Source of the DNA: Amycolatopsis sp. CA-126428
Lineage (GTDB): Bacteria > Actinomycetota > Actinomycetes > Mycobacteriales > Pseudonocardiaceae
Length of the DNA: 64,000 bases
Reading direction: 5' to 3'
Assembly (NCBI RefSeq): GCF_002904335.1
Contig: NZ_PPHF01000030.1
Coordinates: 434,001 to 498,000, forward strand
Position numbers and translations under genes: made by a program. The notes under the pieces were generated by a model. The model saw only the letters and a list, made by a program, of their open reading frames with translations. It did not search any database and was not told the DNA's origin. Shown piece by piece: positions 29,254 to 40,092 of the stretch (position 1 is the stretch's first letter; every line of letters begins with the position of its first letter).

Positions 29254-29928
29254 CTAGGCGTACATAGCCAACCAAATGGCAATGTAGTGCGACACAGCAG
29301 CCAGCACAGTGCAGGCATGGAAGAACTCGTGGTAACCAAAGGTCTCAGGCCAGTGGTTCGGCCACTTGACGGCGTAGAACACCGCACCGAGCGTGTAGAA
29401 CAACCCGCCGACACACAACAAAACGAGCGCACCGACCCCGGCATGCGTGGCCAGCTCGGGGAACACGAACACCGCAACCCAGCCAAGCGCGATGTAGATC
29501 GGCACCCCGAGCCACCGCGGCGCATTGGGCCACAGCATCTTCAGCGCCACACCGGCGATCGCCCCGCCCCAGACGATCGACAGGATCACGTACCCGGTCG
29601 GCTTGGACATCGCCAGCAGCGTGAACGGCGTGTACGTCCCAGCGATGAACAAGAAGATCATCGAGTGGTCCGCGCGCTTCATCCACTTGTACGCCCGGGG
29701 GCTCCAAAACCGCCGGTGGTACAGCGCGCTCACGCCGAACAGGCCGAGCACAGTCAGGCCGTAGACCGACGTCGCCAACGCGGCGACCGGGGACACTGTG
29801 GACGCCGCCAGCGTGATGAGCGCGGCCGCCGCGACCAGCGCGCCGAAGAACGTCCAGAAGTGGATGTGTCCGCGCAGCCGGGGGCGGAGGTCCACTACGG
29901 GCTCGGGTGGTTCCGTCGTCAGGCTCAC
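29254..29928 (-). CDS. trhA: Hemolysin III / TrhA family membrane protein (PAQR)
   Basis: 224 residues with seven predicted membrane helices. Family motifs are SALYHR near 69, RADHSMIFLFIAGTYTPF near 86 and GYHEFFHACTVLAAVSHY near 198; the Ser, Asp and three His form the buried metal site of PAQR proteins. Integral inner-membrane protein linked to membrane-lipid homeostasis in other bacteria. GTG start with TAACCT 6 nt upstream, so probably leaderless. Divergent from the prenyl synthase, the same pair as M. tuberculosis Rv1085c/Rv1086. Confidence 0.92.
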   Translation of the reverse strand: MSLTTEPPEPVVDLRPRLRGHIHFWTFFGALVAAAALITLAASTVSPVAALATSVYGLTVLGLFGVSALYHRRFWSPRAYKWMKRADHSMIFLFIAGTYTPFTLLAMSKPTGYVILSIVWGGAIAGVALKMLWPNAPRWLGVPIYIALGWVAVFVFPELATHAGVGALVLLCVGGLFYTLGAVFYAVKWPNHWPETFGYHEFFHACTVLAAVSHYIAIWLAMYA

Positions 29929-29934
29929 ACATCC

Positions 29935-29940
29935 AGGTTA
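29935..29940 (-). promoter_or_regulatory. -10 element of trhA (leaderless)
   Basis: TAACCT on the minus strand, 6 nt before the GTG at 29928. The transcript would begin at or next to the start codon. Confidence 0.55.
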
Positions 29941-29994
29941 CGACAGCGTAGGTTCTCCCGCGGTGCTCAAGTCACACGCCTCACACCGGGTGCG

Positions 29995-30000
29995 TAGGCT
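29995..30000 (+). promoter_or_regulatory. -10 element of the prenyl synthase gene (leaderless)
   Basis: TAGGCT, 8 nt before the GTG at 30009; no ribosome site is present between them. Confidence 0.55.
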
Positions 30001-30008
30001 GACTCGAC

Positions 30009-30785
30009 GTGAGTGTTCGCTCCTTCTTGTCCGACGTCGTGTACAGCGCCTACGGCAGGCGCCTCATCCAGCAGGCCGCCGGGCGGCATCCCCGGCACAT
30101 CGCCATCATGCTCGACGGCAACCGCCGGTGGGCTCGTGAAGCGGGCTTCGCGGACGTTTCGGACGGCCACCGCGCCGGGGCGAAGAAGATCGCGGACTTC
30201 CTGAGCTGGTGCCAGGAGGCCGACGTCGAGGTCGTCACCATGTGGCTGCTGTCCACCGACAACCTCAACCGCGACCCGGACGAGCTCACGCCGCTGCTGA
30301 AGATCATCACCGACGTCACCGACGAGCTCGCCGCCCCCGGCACGGCGTGGCGGCTGCGGATCGTCGGCGCGCTCGACCTGCTGCCCGCCGAGGTCGCCAA
30401 GCGCCTCAGCGAAGCCGCCGCCCGGAGCGAAGGGCGCAGCGGGATGGAGGTCAACATCGCGGTCGGTTACGGCGGGCGCCAGGAAATCGCGGACGCCGTG
30501 CGCAAGCTGCTGCGGCAGCACGCCGACGAGGGAACGTCCATTCACGAGCTGGCGAAGATCCTCGACGTCGACCACATCTCCGAGCACCTCTACACCTCAG
30601 GCCAGCCGGACCCGGACCTCATCATCCGCACGTCGGGCGAGCAACGGCTCTCCGGCTTCCTGCTGTGGCAGTCCGCGCACTCGGAGTTCTGGTTCACCGA
30701 GGCCTACTGGCCCGCCTTCCGCCGGGTCGACTTCCTCCGTGCCATCCGCGACTACGCCTGGCGGCACCGCCGGTTCGGCTCCTAG
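30009..30785 (+). CDS. Cis-prenyltransferase (short-chain Z-isoprenyl diphosphate synthase, Rv1086-like)
   Basis: 258 residues. HIAIMLDGNRRWAR contains the DGNRRW substrate/Mg site near residue 36. STDNLNRDPDEL, NIAVGYGGRQEI and LIIRTSGEQRLSGFLLWQSAHSEFWF are the other cis-prenyltransferase signatures. It follows the mycobacterial Rv1086 sequence closely (GEQRLSGFLLWQSA), which makes Z,E-farnesyl diphosphate, the precursor used to build decaprenyl phosphate for cell-wall synthesis. Annotated elsewhere as uppS; the short-chain product is inferred from similarity. GTG start, leaderless. Part of the Rv1085c/Rv1086 synteny. Confidence 0.9.
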   Translation: MSVRSFLSDVVYSAYGRRLIQQAAGRHPRHIAIMLDGNRRWAREAGFADVSDGHRAGAKKIADFLSWCQEADVEVVTMWLLSTDNLNRDPDELTPLLKIITDVTDELAAPGTAWRLRIVGALDLLPAEVAKRLSEAAARSEGRSGMEVNIAVGYGGRQEIADAVRKLLRQHADEGTSIHELAKILDVDHISEHLYTSGQPDPDLIIRTSGEQRLSGFLLWQSAHSEFWFTEAYWPAFRRVDFLRAIRDYAWRHRRFGS

Positions 30786-30811
30786 ACACCGGAAAAACCG
30801 CTGGTCAGCAG

Positions 30812-31033
30812 CCCTGAATGACACTCAGGGTGGATTTCGGGCGACCGACGGTGAGGTGACGATCTGGCGAATCACCGTGTTGGCTCCCTGCGCGACGCCG
30901 GATTCGTGGGTACCTTCCGAGGTGAGGGCGCGCGTTCCGTGCGGGTCCTCGCGGGAGGCCCTGGTCGTGGCGGTGATCGAGGGGGCGGCACAGCCGCCCA
31001 CGAGACGCTCGAGGGGGCCGGCACCCGGCCCTC
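30812..31033 (+). other. Structured leader upstream of phoH2 (no convincing gene)
   Basis: The 358 bases 30786-31143 hold no well-supported gene. A hairpin CCCTGA/TCAGGG at 30812-30830 probably ends the prenyl synthase transcript. Two tight GC hairpins follow: GGGCGGC/GCCGCCC at 30983-30999 and GGCCGG/CCGGCC inside 31011-31033. If transcription of phoH2 starts upstream of these, they would be a structured 5' leader. An 87-codon frame (30906-31169) overlaps the phoH2 start but has mixed codon use. Confidence 0.4.
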
Positions 31034-31143
31034 GTGGCCGCACCACCTGACGCAGGAGGTCAGGAGGAGTGGTCCAGCCAGGGAGGTGCCCGGCCCAGCG
31101 AGTGCGGGCGTGAGGTGCACACGCCCTCGAGGGAGATGCCGTC

Positions 31144-32538
31144 GTGACTGCGCAGCGTTTGCCCCGTAAGGCCTCTGGCCGCTCTTCGACCGGTGCCGTT
31201 CCTGGCCCGGAGAAAGTCTCGACCTCGCCCGAATTCCAGCAGCACATGTACGTGCTCGACACGTCGGTCCTCCTTTCGGACCCGTGGGCGGTCACTCGGT
31301 TCGCCGAGCACGCTGTCGTGCTTCCGCTGGTCGTCATCAGTGAACTGGAGGCGAAGCGCCACCACCCGGAGCTCGGCTGGTTCGCCCGGGAATCCCTGCG
31401 CATGCTCGACGACCTGCGCCGGCAGTACGGCAGGCTCGACGCGCCGCTCCCCATCGGGGACCACGGCGGCACGCTGCAGGTGGAGCTGAACCACTCGGAC
31501 CCGTCGGTGCTCCCGTCCGGGTTCCGGACCGACTCCAACGACCACCGCATCCTCGCCTGCGCGCTGAACCTGGCGGCGGAGAACGCGGCGGTCACGCTGG
31601 TGACCAAGGACATCCCGCTGCGGGTCAAGGCCGGGGCCGTCGGTCTCGAGGCGGACGAGTACCGCGCGCAGGAAGTGACGCCGTCCGGCTGGACCGGCAT
31701 GGCGGACGTCGACGTCGAGCAGGACGTGCTCGACACGCTGTTCGGCGGCAGCACCGTCGACCCGGTCGAATACGGCATGGACGAGCTCGCCGAGCTGCCC
31801 TGCCACACCGGGCTGCGGCTGCTCGCGGGCAGCTCCAGCGCGCTCGGGCGGATCACGGCGGACAAGCGCATCCGGCTGGTCCGGGGCGACCGCGAGGCGT
31901 TCGGCCTGCACGGCCGCAGCGCCGAGCAGCGCGTCGCGCTCGACCTGCTGCTCGACTCCGACGTCGGCATCGTTTCGCTGGGCGGCCGGGCCGGCACCGG
32001 CAAGTCGGCGCTCGCCCTGTGCGCCGGCCTCGAGGCGGTGATGGAACGCCGTCAGCACCGCAAGGTCGTGGTGTTCCGGCCGGTCTACGCGGTCGGCGGC
32101 CAGGACCTCGGCTACCTGCCCGGGTCCGAGAGCGAGAAGATGCAGCCGTGGGCGCAGGCGGTGTTCGACACCCTCGGCGCGCTGGTCAGCCAGGACGTCC
32201 TCGACGAGGTCTTCGACCGCGGCATGCTCGAGGTGCTCCCGCTGACCCACATCCGCGGCCGGTCGCTGCACGACACGTTCGTGATCGTGGACGAGGCGCA
32301 GTCGCTGGAGCGCAACGTCCTGCTCACGGTGCTTTCGCGGCTCGGCACGGCGTCCCGGGTGGTGCTCACGCACGACGTCGCCCAGCGGGACAACCTGCGC
32401 GTCGGACGGCACGACGGCGTCTCGGCGGTGATCGAGAAGCTCAAGGGCCACCCGCTGTTCGCGCACGTCACGCTGACGCGCTCGGAGCGGTCGCCGATCG
32501 CCGCCCTGGTCACCGAGATGCTGGAGGACCACGGCTGA
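31144..32538 (+). CDS. phoH2: PhoH2: PIN-domain RNase fused to PhoH ATPase/helicase
   Basis: 464 residues. The PIN domain (about 34-170) shows the acidic residues VLDTSVLL (D39), [19 protein letters not shown] and LVTKDIPLR. The PhoH ATPase (about 245-464) has Walker [11 protein letters not shown] near 280, [18 protein letters not shown] and Walker [11 protein letters not shown] near 379. In mycobacteria PhoH2 unwinds and cuts RNA in a 5'-3' direction. GTG start with GGGAG upstream. In mycobacteria a small antitoxin-like gene precedes it; none is convincing here. A 44-bp palindrome follows the stop. Confidence 0.93.
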   Translation: MTAQRLPRKASGRSSTGAVPGPEKVSTSPEFQQHMYVLDTSVLLSDPWAVTRFAEHAVVLPLVVISELEAKRHHPELGWFARESLRMLDDLRRQYGRLDAPLPIGDHGGTLQVELNHSDPSVLPSGFRTDSNDHRILACALNLAAENAAVTLVTKDIPLRVKAGAVGLEADEYRAQEVTPSGWTGMADVDVEQDVLDTLFGGSTVDPVEYGMDELAELPCHTGLRLLAGSSSALGRITADKRIRLVRGDREAFGLHGRSAEQRVALDLLLDSDVGIVSLGGRAGTGKSALALCAGLEAVMERRQHRKVVVFRPVYAVGGQDLGYLPGSESEKMQPWAQAVFDTLGALVSQDVLDEVFDRGMLEVLPLTHIRGRSLHDTFVIVDEAQSLERNVLLTVLSRLGTASRVVLTHDVAQRDNLRVGRHDGVSAVIEKLKGHPLFAHVTLTRSERSPIAALVTEMLEDHG

Positions 32539-32550
32539 CGCTCTGCCCGG

Positions 32551-32594
32551 TCGTGAGTGTTTAGGCGGGTTCTAACCCGCCTAAACACTCACGA
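32551..32594. terminator. 44-bp palindrome, family copy C (bidirectional terminator-like)
   Basis: Perfect 21-bp arms (TCGTGAGTGTTTAGGCGGG...) with centre CT. Compared with copies A and B, GGTAA has become GTTTA in one arm and TTACC has become TAAAC in the other, so pairing is kept. It lies 12 nt after phoH2. Confidence 0.8.
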
Positions 32595-32699
32595 CCTGGA
32601 CCACCGTGCCCGGCAAGCGTTTTCGCGGTTGTCAGGCTTCCGGTGAAAAACCCGCTCGGCCGCTATGCGGTCGCTCCGGAGCTGGGCATAGTTGGCCGG

Positions 32700-35600
32700 A
32701 TGGGGCCCGAAAACCTTTCTCGTCGTGAGCTTCTCGTCCGAAGTGGCGCAGCCGCTGCCGCCCTGACCGTGGCCGGGGCGGGGGTGGCCGAGGCCGAACC
32801 GGACGTGCTGCCGGACGCCGGGCGCGACGGCGTCGTGCTGCGGGAAGGCACGAACATGTCCGCCGCGCTGTCACCGGACGGCCGGTGGATCGCGGTCGAC
32901 CTGGTCACCGGGATCTGGGTGCTGCCCGCCGGCGGCGGTCGCGCCCGCCGGCTCACCGACGACCTCCAGGACGCCACGCTCCCCAGCTGGTCGCCGGACG
33001 GCCGCCGGATCGCGTTCCAGTCCTACCGCGACGGCAACTTCCACCTGTACGTCATCGACGTCGCCGGCGGTGCGCCCCGCAAGCTCACCAGCGGGCGGTT
33101 CGACCACCGGGAGCCCGTGTTCTCGCCGGACGGCACCAAGCTCGCCTTCAGCAGCGACCGCGACGGCAGTTACGGCATCCACCTGCTGGACGTCGCTTCC
33201 GGCGCGATCAGCACGGTGGTGTCCACCCCGGACGAAGAGGCGTCGCCGCGGTGGTCGGCCGACGGCACGAAGATCGTCTTCACGGTGAACGACGCCGCCA
33301 TCGACGTCGTCACCGTGGCCACCGGCGCCCGCACGCGCCTGGTCACCGCGACCGGCACCGACAAGTTCTACGGTCCCGCGTTCGGTCCCGGCGGGCAGCC
33401 CGGCTACCTGCGGCTGCGGGGCGCCGAAGCGGACCTCATGCTCGGCGAGGAGCAGCTGACCAAGGGCGAGGACGTCTTCGGCTTCGCCGCGAACTGGTCC
33501 GGGTCCGCCGTGCTCTACACCGCCGACGGGCACCTCCGGCGGCGCGAACGGTCCGGCGCCGTCAAGGACATCCCGTTCGAAGCAAGCGTGTCCACGGCAC
33601 CGCGTGCCTACCGGAGGCGGGTCCGTGACTTGGACTCGGCCGCGCCGAAGCCCGTCCGGGGCATCGCCGGACCGGTGGTCTCCCGGGACGGCAAGCGGAT
33701 CGCGTTCCGGGCCCTCAACGCGATCTACGTCGTCGCGGCCGGCGGTGGCCGGCCGCAGCGGCTGATCGGCGACGGCTACTTCAGCTCCGACCCGGACTTC
33801 CACCCGGACGGGACGAAGCTGCTCTACACGAGCGACCGGCTCGGCACCGCCGACCTGTGGCTGCGCGACCTCGGCACCGGCAAGGACACCGTGCTCACCC
33901 AGCTGGCGGGCGCCCAGGTCGCGCCGCGGTGGTCGCCGGACGGCGGCCGGGTGGCCTACGCCGACCAGGACGGCGCCACGTGGATCCTCGACGTCGCCTC
34001 GAACAAGGCCCAGCAGGTCACGCCGCCGCTGTTCATGCCGGGCCGTCCCACCTGGTCGCCCGACGGGTCGGTCCTCGCACTGGCCGCGGTCAAGCCGTAC
34101 TCGAAGCGCTACCGCGAAGGCACGAGCCAGATCCTCACGGTCGACCTCAAGACCCAGGAACTCCGCTACGCCGAGCCGATGCCGTTCCGGTCGCTCGCCA
34201 CCCGCGGCGACGACGGTCCACTGTGGTCGCCCGACGGCCGGTACCTCGCGTTCACGGTCGAGAGCGTCGCCTGGATCGCCCCCGTCGACGGCTCCGGACG
34301 GCTGATCGGTACGCCGAGGCAGGTCACCCACGAAGTCACCGATTCCCTGGCTTGGCAGGGGAACGACACGCTCGTGTACCTGTCGAAGGGGCAGCTCAAG
34401 GCCCAGAAGATCACCGGCGGCGAGCCGCGCACGATCCGGCTCGACTTCACCTGGGCCCGCCCGCGCCCGCCGCACCCGACCGTCATCCACGTCGGCGCGG
34501 CGTGGGACGGCGTCGCCCGGACGCTGCGGCGCGACGTCGACATCGTCGTCGCCGGCGGCCGGATCGCCGACGTCCGGCCGCACCGGGCCGCACCGGGGAC
34601 CGTCGACGCGCACGACCTGACCGCCATGCCCGGCCTCGTCGACATCCACAACCACTGGCACCTGCGCGGCCGGCAGTGGGGTGACCGGCAGGGCAGGCTG
34701 TGGCTGTCCTACGGCATCACCACCACCCGCTCGCCCGGCGACCCGGTGTACCAGATGCTGGAGACGCGCGAGGCCCTGGAATCCGGAAACCGCGTCGGCC
34801 CAAGGTACTTCGGCACCGGGGAAGCCATCGACGGCTCCCGGATCTACTACAACTTCATGCGGCCGACCCTGTCGCCCGAGCAGCTGAACCTGGAGCTGTC
34901 CCGCGCGGTCGAGCTCGAGTACGACATGATCAAGACGTACGTCCGGCTTCCGGTGGCCTACCAGCAAGCGGTGATCCGGGCCGCGCACCGGGCGGGCATC
35001 CCGCTGTCGTCGCACTACCTGTACCCGGCGGCGAACATCGGCATGGACGCGATGGAGCACACCGGTGCCACCAACCGGCTCGGGTACTCGCACACCGTCA
35101 GCCGGATCGGCCGGTCCTACCAGGACGCGATCGCCCTGTTCACGCGCTCGGGGATGTCGATCACGCCGACGTTGTTCACCTCCAGGGCGCTGTACGCGGA
35201 CGACAAGTCGCTCGTGACCGACGAGCGCACCGAGGTCCTGTTCCCGCCGTGGGAGTACCAGCTGCTCAAGACCACGGCGGACACCGCGGGCAACCCGGAG
35301 AACGCCTACCTCCGCCAGGTCCTCGCCGGGAACGTCGACATGGTGCTGCGGATCCACCGCGCGGGCGGGTTCGTGGTCACGGGTACGGACTCCCCGCTGG
35401 ACAACGTGGCCGTCTCCACCCACCAGAACCTGCGGGCCATGGTCGCGTTCGGGTTCACGCCGTACGAGGCGCTCACCACCGCCACCCGCAACCCGGCGCG
35501 GTGGCTGGGGCTCGAGGACCGGATCGGGGTGCTCAAGCCCGGTGCGTACGCCGATCTGTCGCTCGTCAGCGGCAACCCGTTGCAGGACATCAAGGCGGCC

Positions 35601-35783
35601 GCGAACGTCCGCAGCGTGCTGGTCGGCGGGGTGCCGCACACGGTCGGCGAGTTGCTCGCGCCCTATCGGAACCAGCCGGAGCAGCGGGCGGCCACCGAGG
35701 TGGCGCCCGCGGCCCGGTCGGCGGAGAAGCAGCACTGGTGGCACGTTCCGGAGTGGTCGGAACACGTCTGCTGCGCGGGCTGA
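32700..35783 (+). CDS. Exported amidohydrolase with N-terminal TolB-like beta-propeller
   Basis: 1027 residues. SRRELLVRSG and the following hydrophobic stretch form a twin-arginine signal (about 1-33). Residues about 45-600 carry many PD40/WD40-like blades (LSPDGRWIAVD, WSPDGRRIAFQSYRDGN, FSPDGTKLAFSSDRDG, HPDGTKLLYTSDR). From about 605 an amidohydrolase barrel follows: VDIHNHWH (HxH, near 648), SSHYLYP, MEHTGATNRLG, VTGTDSPLDN with the metal Asp, and EALTTATRNPARWLGL. The substrate is unknown; such fusions are usually peptidase or lactonase-like. ATG 32700 has CATAGT 7 nt upstream (leaderless); an in-frame GTG lies at 32643. Confidence 0.85.
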   Translation: MGPENLSRRELLVRSGAAAAALTVAGAGVAEAEPDVLPDAGRDGVVLREGTNMSAALSPDGRWIAVDLVTGIWVLPAGGGRARRLTDDLQDATLPSWSPDGRRIAFQSYRDGNFHLYVIDVAGGAPRKLTSGRFDHREPVFSPDGTKLAFSSDRDGSYGIHLLDVASGAISTVVSTPDEEASPRWSADGTKIVFTVNDAAIDVVTVATGARTRLVTATGTDKFYGPAFGPGGQPGYLRLRGAEADLMLGEEQLTKGEDVFGFAANWSGSAVLYTADGHLRRRERSGAVKDIPFEASVSTAPRAYRRRVRDLDSAAPKPVRGIAGPVVSRDGKRIAFRALNAIYVVAAGGGRPQRLIGDGYFSSDPDFHPDGTKLLYTSDRLGTADLWLRDLGTGKDTVLTQLAGAQVAPRWSPDGGRVAYADQDGATWILDVASNKAQQVTPPLFMPGRPTWSPDGSVLALAAVKPYSKRYREGTSQILTVDLKTQELRYAEPMPFRSLATRGDDGPLWSPDGRYLAFTVESVAWIAPVDGSGRLIGTPRQVTHEVTDSLAWQGNDTLVYLSKGQLKAQKITGGEPRTIRLDFTWARPRPPHPTVIHVGAAWDGVARTLRRDVDIVVAGGRIADVRPHRAAPGTVDAHDLTAMPGLVDIHNHWHLRGRQWGDRQGRLWLSYGITTTRSPGDPVYQMLETREALESGNRVGPRYFGTGEAIDGSRIYYNFMRPTLSPEQLNLELSRAVELEYDMIKTYVRLPVAYQQAVIRAAHRAGIPLSSHYLYPAANIGMDAMEHTGATNRLGYSHTVSRIGRSYQDAIALFTRSGMSITPTLFTSRALYADDKSLVTDERTEVLFPPWEYQLLKTTADTAGNPENAYLRQVLAGNVDMVLRIHRAGGFVVTGTDSPLDNVAVSTHQNLRAMVAFGFTPYEALTTATRNPARWLGLEDRIGVLKPGAYADLSLVSGNPLQDIKAAANVRSVLVGGVPHTVGELLAPYRNQPEQRAATEVAPAARSAEKQHWWHVPEWSEHVCCAG

Positions 35784-35802
35784 ACAAGTCTGCCGCGGCT
35801 TG

Positions 35803-35846
35803 TCGTGAGTGGTAATGCGGGTTAGAACCCTCATTACCACTCACGA
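35803..35846. terminator. 44-bp palindrome, family copy D (one mismatch)
   Basis: Same length and sequence family as copy A, centre AG, but C at 35818 faces T at 35831, so one pair is broken. It lies between the convergent amidohydrolase and guaB1 genes. Confidence 0.8.
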
Positions 35847-35852
35847 CCGTGG

Positions 35853-37797
<1,945 letters not shown>

Positions 37798-37804
<7 letters not shown>

Positions 37805-38166
37805 CGACCGTCGGGGTCGCGGTCATCGCGGCGGTGGCGTCGCCGGCCGGGGTGACGCTGGGGGCGCTGGTCGAGCCGCTGAAGCTCAACGCGGCCCGGC
37901 GGGCGAAGCTGCGGCAGGACCGCGCCGACCGCTGCGCCGGGCTGATCGAGGCCGCCACGCGCGCTCGCAAGCACATCGTCGACATCAACGTGATCCACCG
38001 CCGCAGGTCGCTCGAGAAACTCGACGAGAAACAGGACGAGAGCAACGCGCAGCGGGAGATCGAATTCGAGGACGGGTACTACACCGCGCGCACCGACATG
38101 CGCGCGTTCTACGGGCTACTCGTGATGAGCGGGTTCGCCCTCATCGCCCGGAAGCACATCTCCTAA
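37798..38166 (+). CDS. Small predicted membrane-associated protein coupled to DUF309
   Basis: 122 residues from a GTG that overlaps the DUF309 stop by 7 bp. The first 25 residues are hydrophobic (LTTVGVAVIAAVASPAGVTLG), followed by a charged helical segment (LNAARRAKLRQDRADRCAGLIEAATRARKH ... KLDEKQDESNAQREIEFEDGYY) and a second short hydrophobic stretch (FYGLLVMSGFALIA). Codon use is typical of the region. I do not recognise a family. It ends 4 bp inside the convergent MBL gene. Confidence 0.6.
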
Positions 38167-38786
38167 GGCTGGTCCCAGCCGTCCGAAGCCGCCTTCTCGG
38201 CGCCGATCGTCGTGCCCTCGCCGTGTCCGGTGTGGACCTTTGTCGCCTCCGGGAGCGCGAACAGCTTCTCGCGGATGGAGTGCACGATCGTGGGATAGTC
38301 CGAATAGGACCGGCCGGTGGCGCCGGGGCCGCCGTGGAACAGCGTGTCGCCGGTGAACACCACGCCCAGTTCCGCCGCGTACAGGCACACCGCGCCGGGC
38401 GCGTGCCCCGGCGTGTGGATGACGCGGAGCTCGGTGCCGGCGATGGTGAGCACCTGACCGTCGGCCAGTTCGCCGTCCGGGGCGCGGTCCGGGTGGGTCA
38501 GGTTCCAGACGACCCGGTCGTCCGGGTGCAGCAGGATCGGCGCGCCGGTCGCGGCGGCGAGTTCCGGGGCGGCGTTGACGTGGTCGTTGTGCGCGTGGGT
38601 GCAGACGATCGCGGCCAGTTTCCGGTCGCCCACGACGTTTTCGATCGCCTTCGCGTCGTGGGCCGCGTCGATCACGATCACTTCCGCGTCGTCGCCCACG
38701 AGCCAGACGTTGTTGTCGACGTCCCAGCTGCCCCCGTCGAGCTGGAAGACGCCGGAGGTCACCAGGTTCTGCACGATCGCCGTCAT
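38163..38786 (-). CDS. MBL-fold metallo-hydrolase (glyoxalase II-like)
   Basis: 207 residues with an intact dizinc site: CTHAHNDHVNAAPEL (HxHxDH), IHTPGHAPGAVCLY, FTGDTLFHGGPGATGRSYSDYPTI and HTGHGEGTTIG. The pattern is that of glyoxalase II-like thioester or sulfur hydrolases; the exact substrate is unknown. ATG 38786 has TAGGGT 7 nt upstream (leaderless). Divergent from the OYE-type oxidoreductase, with two perfect palindromes between them, so the two are probably co-regulated. Confidence 0.88.
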   Translation of the reverse strand: MTAIVQNLVTSGVFQLDGGSWDVDNNVWLVGDDAEVIVIDAAHDAKAIENVVGDRKLAAIVCTHAHNDHVNAAPELAAATGAPILLHPDDRVVWNLTHPDRAPDGELADGQVLTIAGTELRVIHTPGHAPGAVCLYAAELGVVFTGDTLFHGGPGATGRSYSDYPTIVHSIREKLFALPEATKVHTGHGEGTTIGAEKAASDGWDQP

Positions 38787-38793
38787 GCGCCCG

Positions 38794-38799
38794 ACCCTA
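38794..38799 (-). promoter_or_regulatory. -10 element of the MBL gene (leaderless)
   Basis: TAGGGT on the minus strand, 7 nt before the ATG at 38786. Confidence 0.5.
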
Positions 38800-38822
38800 G
38801 TGGTCATTCGATCGGCCGACGA

Positions 38823-38837
38823 CATACCGGCGGTATG
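38823..38837. promoter_or_regulatory. Perfect palindrome, candidate operator 1 of the MBL/OYE promoter region
   Basis: CATACCG-G-CGGTATG, 15 bp with one central base. It lies midway between the divergent start codons at 38786 and 38884. Confidence 0.55.
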
Positions 38838-38852
38838 CTACCGTCGAGTCAT

Positions 38853-38867
38853 CTTACTGTGAGTAAG
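38853..38867. promoter_or_regulatory. Perfect palindrome, candidate operator 2 (TetR-like)
   Basis: CTTACT-GTG-AGTAAG, 15 bp. It sits 16 nt before the OYE start, just ahead of the ribosome site GAGAGG. The half-site resembles TetR-family operators. No regulator gene is adjacent. Confidence 0.6.
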
Positions 38868-38883
38868 TTCGAGAGGTGGCGCG

Positions 38884-40092
38884 ATGACCCTCCTGGCGGA
38901 GCCGGTGAAGCTGCGGTGCGGCGCGGTGCTGCCCAACCGCCTGGTGAAGTCGGCGCTGAGCGAGCAGCTCGGCGACCGCCGCAACGCGCCCACCCGCGAA
39001 CTCGCGCAGCTGTACCGGACTTGGGCCCGCGGCGGCGCGGGCGCGTTGATCACCGGGAACGTCATGGTCGACCCCGCCGCGCTCGGCGAGCCGCGCAACG
39101 TGGCCGCGACGCCGGATCCGGCGGTCTACCGGCCGTGGGCCGGCGCGGTCGAGGGCACGGACACGCGGCTGTGGGTGCAGCTGAACCACCCCGGCCGGCA
39201 GAGCCCGCGGTACCTTTCGCGCCAGCCCGTCGCGCCGTCCGTGGTGCCCTTCGGCAATCGAGGCGTCCGTACCGCCTTCGCCGTCCCTCGGGCCCTGACC
39301 GGCGAAGAGATCGAAGCGATCATCGAACGCTTCGGCGTCGCGGCGCGCACGTTCGTCGAAGCGGGCTTCACGGGCGTGCAGATCCATGGCGCCCACGGCT
39401 ACCTGGTCTCGCAGTTCCTCTCCCCGCTGACGAACCGGCGGACCGACGCCTGGGGCGGCGACGCGGTGCGCCGCCGCCGGTTCCTGCTCGAGGTGGTCCG
39501 GCGGGTGCGCGCAGCGGTCGGCGACGCCGTGCCGGTGTCGGTCAAGCTCAACAGCGCGGACTTCCAGCGCGGCGGCTTCACCGAGGACGAGTCCCTGGAG
39601 GTCGTGCGCGAACTCGGCGAGGCCGGGCTGGACCTGCTGGAAGTCTCCGGCGGCACGTACGAGAAGGCCGCGATGATGGGCTCCGGGCGCGCGAGCACCC
39701 AGGCCCGCGAAGCGTACTTCCTGGACTACGCGGCGAAAGCGCGTGAAGTCTCCGACGTTCCCCTGATGGTCACCGGCGGGTTCGCGTCACCGGACGGAAT
39801 GGCCAACGCGCTGCGCTCGGGCGAGGTCGACGTGATCGGGCTCGGCCGCCCGCTGGTCGCCGACCCCGGCCTGCCCGCCCGGCTGCTCGCCGGCGAGGAC
39901 GTCCGCGCCGAGCGGCTGTGCCCCAAGACCGGGATCCGGCTGGCCGACAGCCTTCTGGAGATCCAGTGGCACACCCGGCAGATGCACCGGATCGCCGCGG
40001 GCAAGCCGGTCGACCGGCGCGGCGCGCTCCCGACGCTGGTGCAGGCCGGACTCACCGACGGGATCAACGCCTTCCGCCGCGTCCGCGGTTAG
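38884..40092 (+). CDS. NADH:flavin oxidoreductase, Old Yellow Enzyme family
   Basis: 402 residues. FMN barrel: LPNRLVKSALSEQLGD at the N-terminus, WVQLNHPGRQSPR, GFTGVQIHGAHGYLVSQFLSP (the His-x-x-His substrate site), VSVKLNSADFQRGGF, and MVTGGFASPDGMANALRSGEVDVIGLGRPLVADP for FMN phosphate. Such enzymes reduce activated C=C bonds with NAD(P)H, often in detoxification. The iron-sulfur extension of dienoyl-CoA reductases is absent. ATG with GAGAGG upstream, so not leaderless. Likely controlled through the palindromes shared with the MBL gene. Ends 4 bp inside the convergent Pr6Pr gene. Confidence 0.92.
   Translation: MTLLAEPVKLRCGAVLPNRLVKSALSEQLGDRRNAPTRELAQLYRTWARGGAGALITGNVMVDPAALGEPRNVAATPDPAVYRPWAGAVEGTDTRLWVQLNHPGRQSPRYLSRQPVAPSVVPFGNRGVRTAFAVPRALTGEEIEAIIERFGVAARTFVEAGFTGVQIHGAHGYLVSQFLSPLTNRRTDAWGGDAVRRRRFLLEVVRRVRAAVGDAVPVSVKLNSADFQRGGFTEDESLEVVRELGEAGLDLLEVSGGTYEKAAMMGSGRASTQAREAYFLDYAAKAREVSDVPLMVTGGFASPDGMANALRSGEVDVIGLGRPLVADPGLPARLLAGEDVRAERLCPKTGIRLADSLLEIQWHTRQMHRIAAGKPVDRRGALPTLVQAGLTDGINAFRRVRG

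Noticed and set aside
30906-31169. phoAT-like antitoxin gene before phoH2
   Set aside because: Codon third positions are mixed, the product is Arg/Gly-rich low-complexity, and no similarity to the mycobacterial protein is visible. Kept only as a possibility in the findings.
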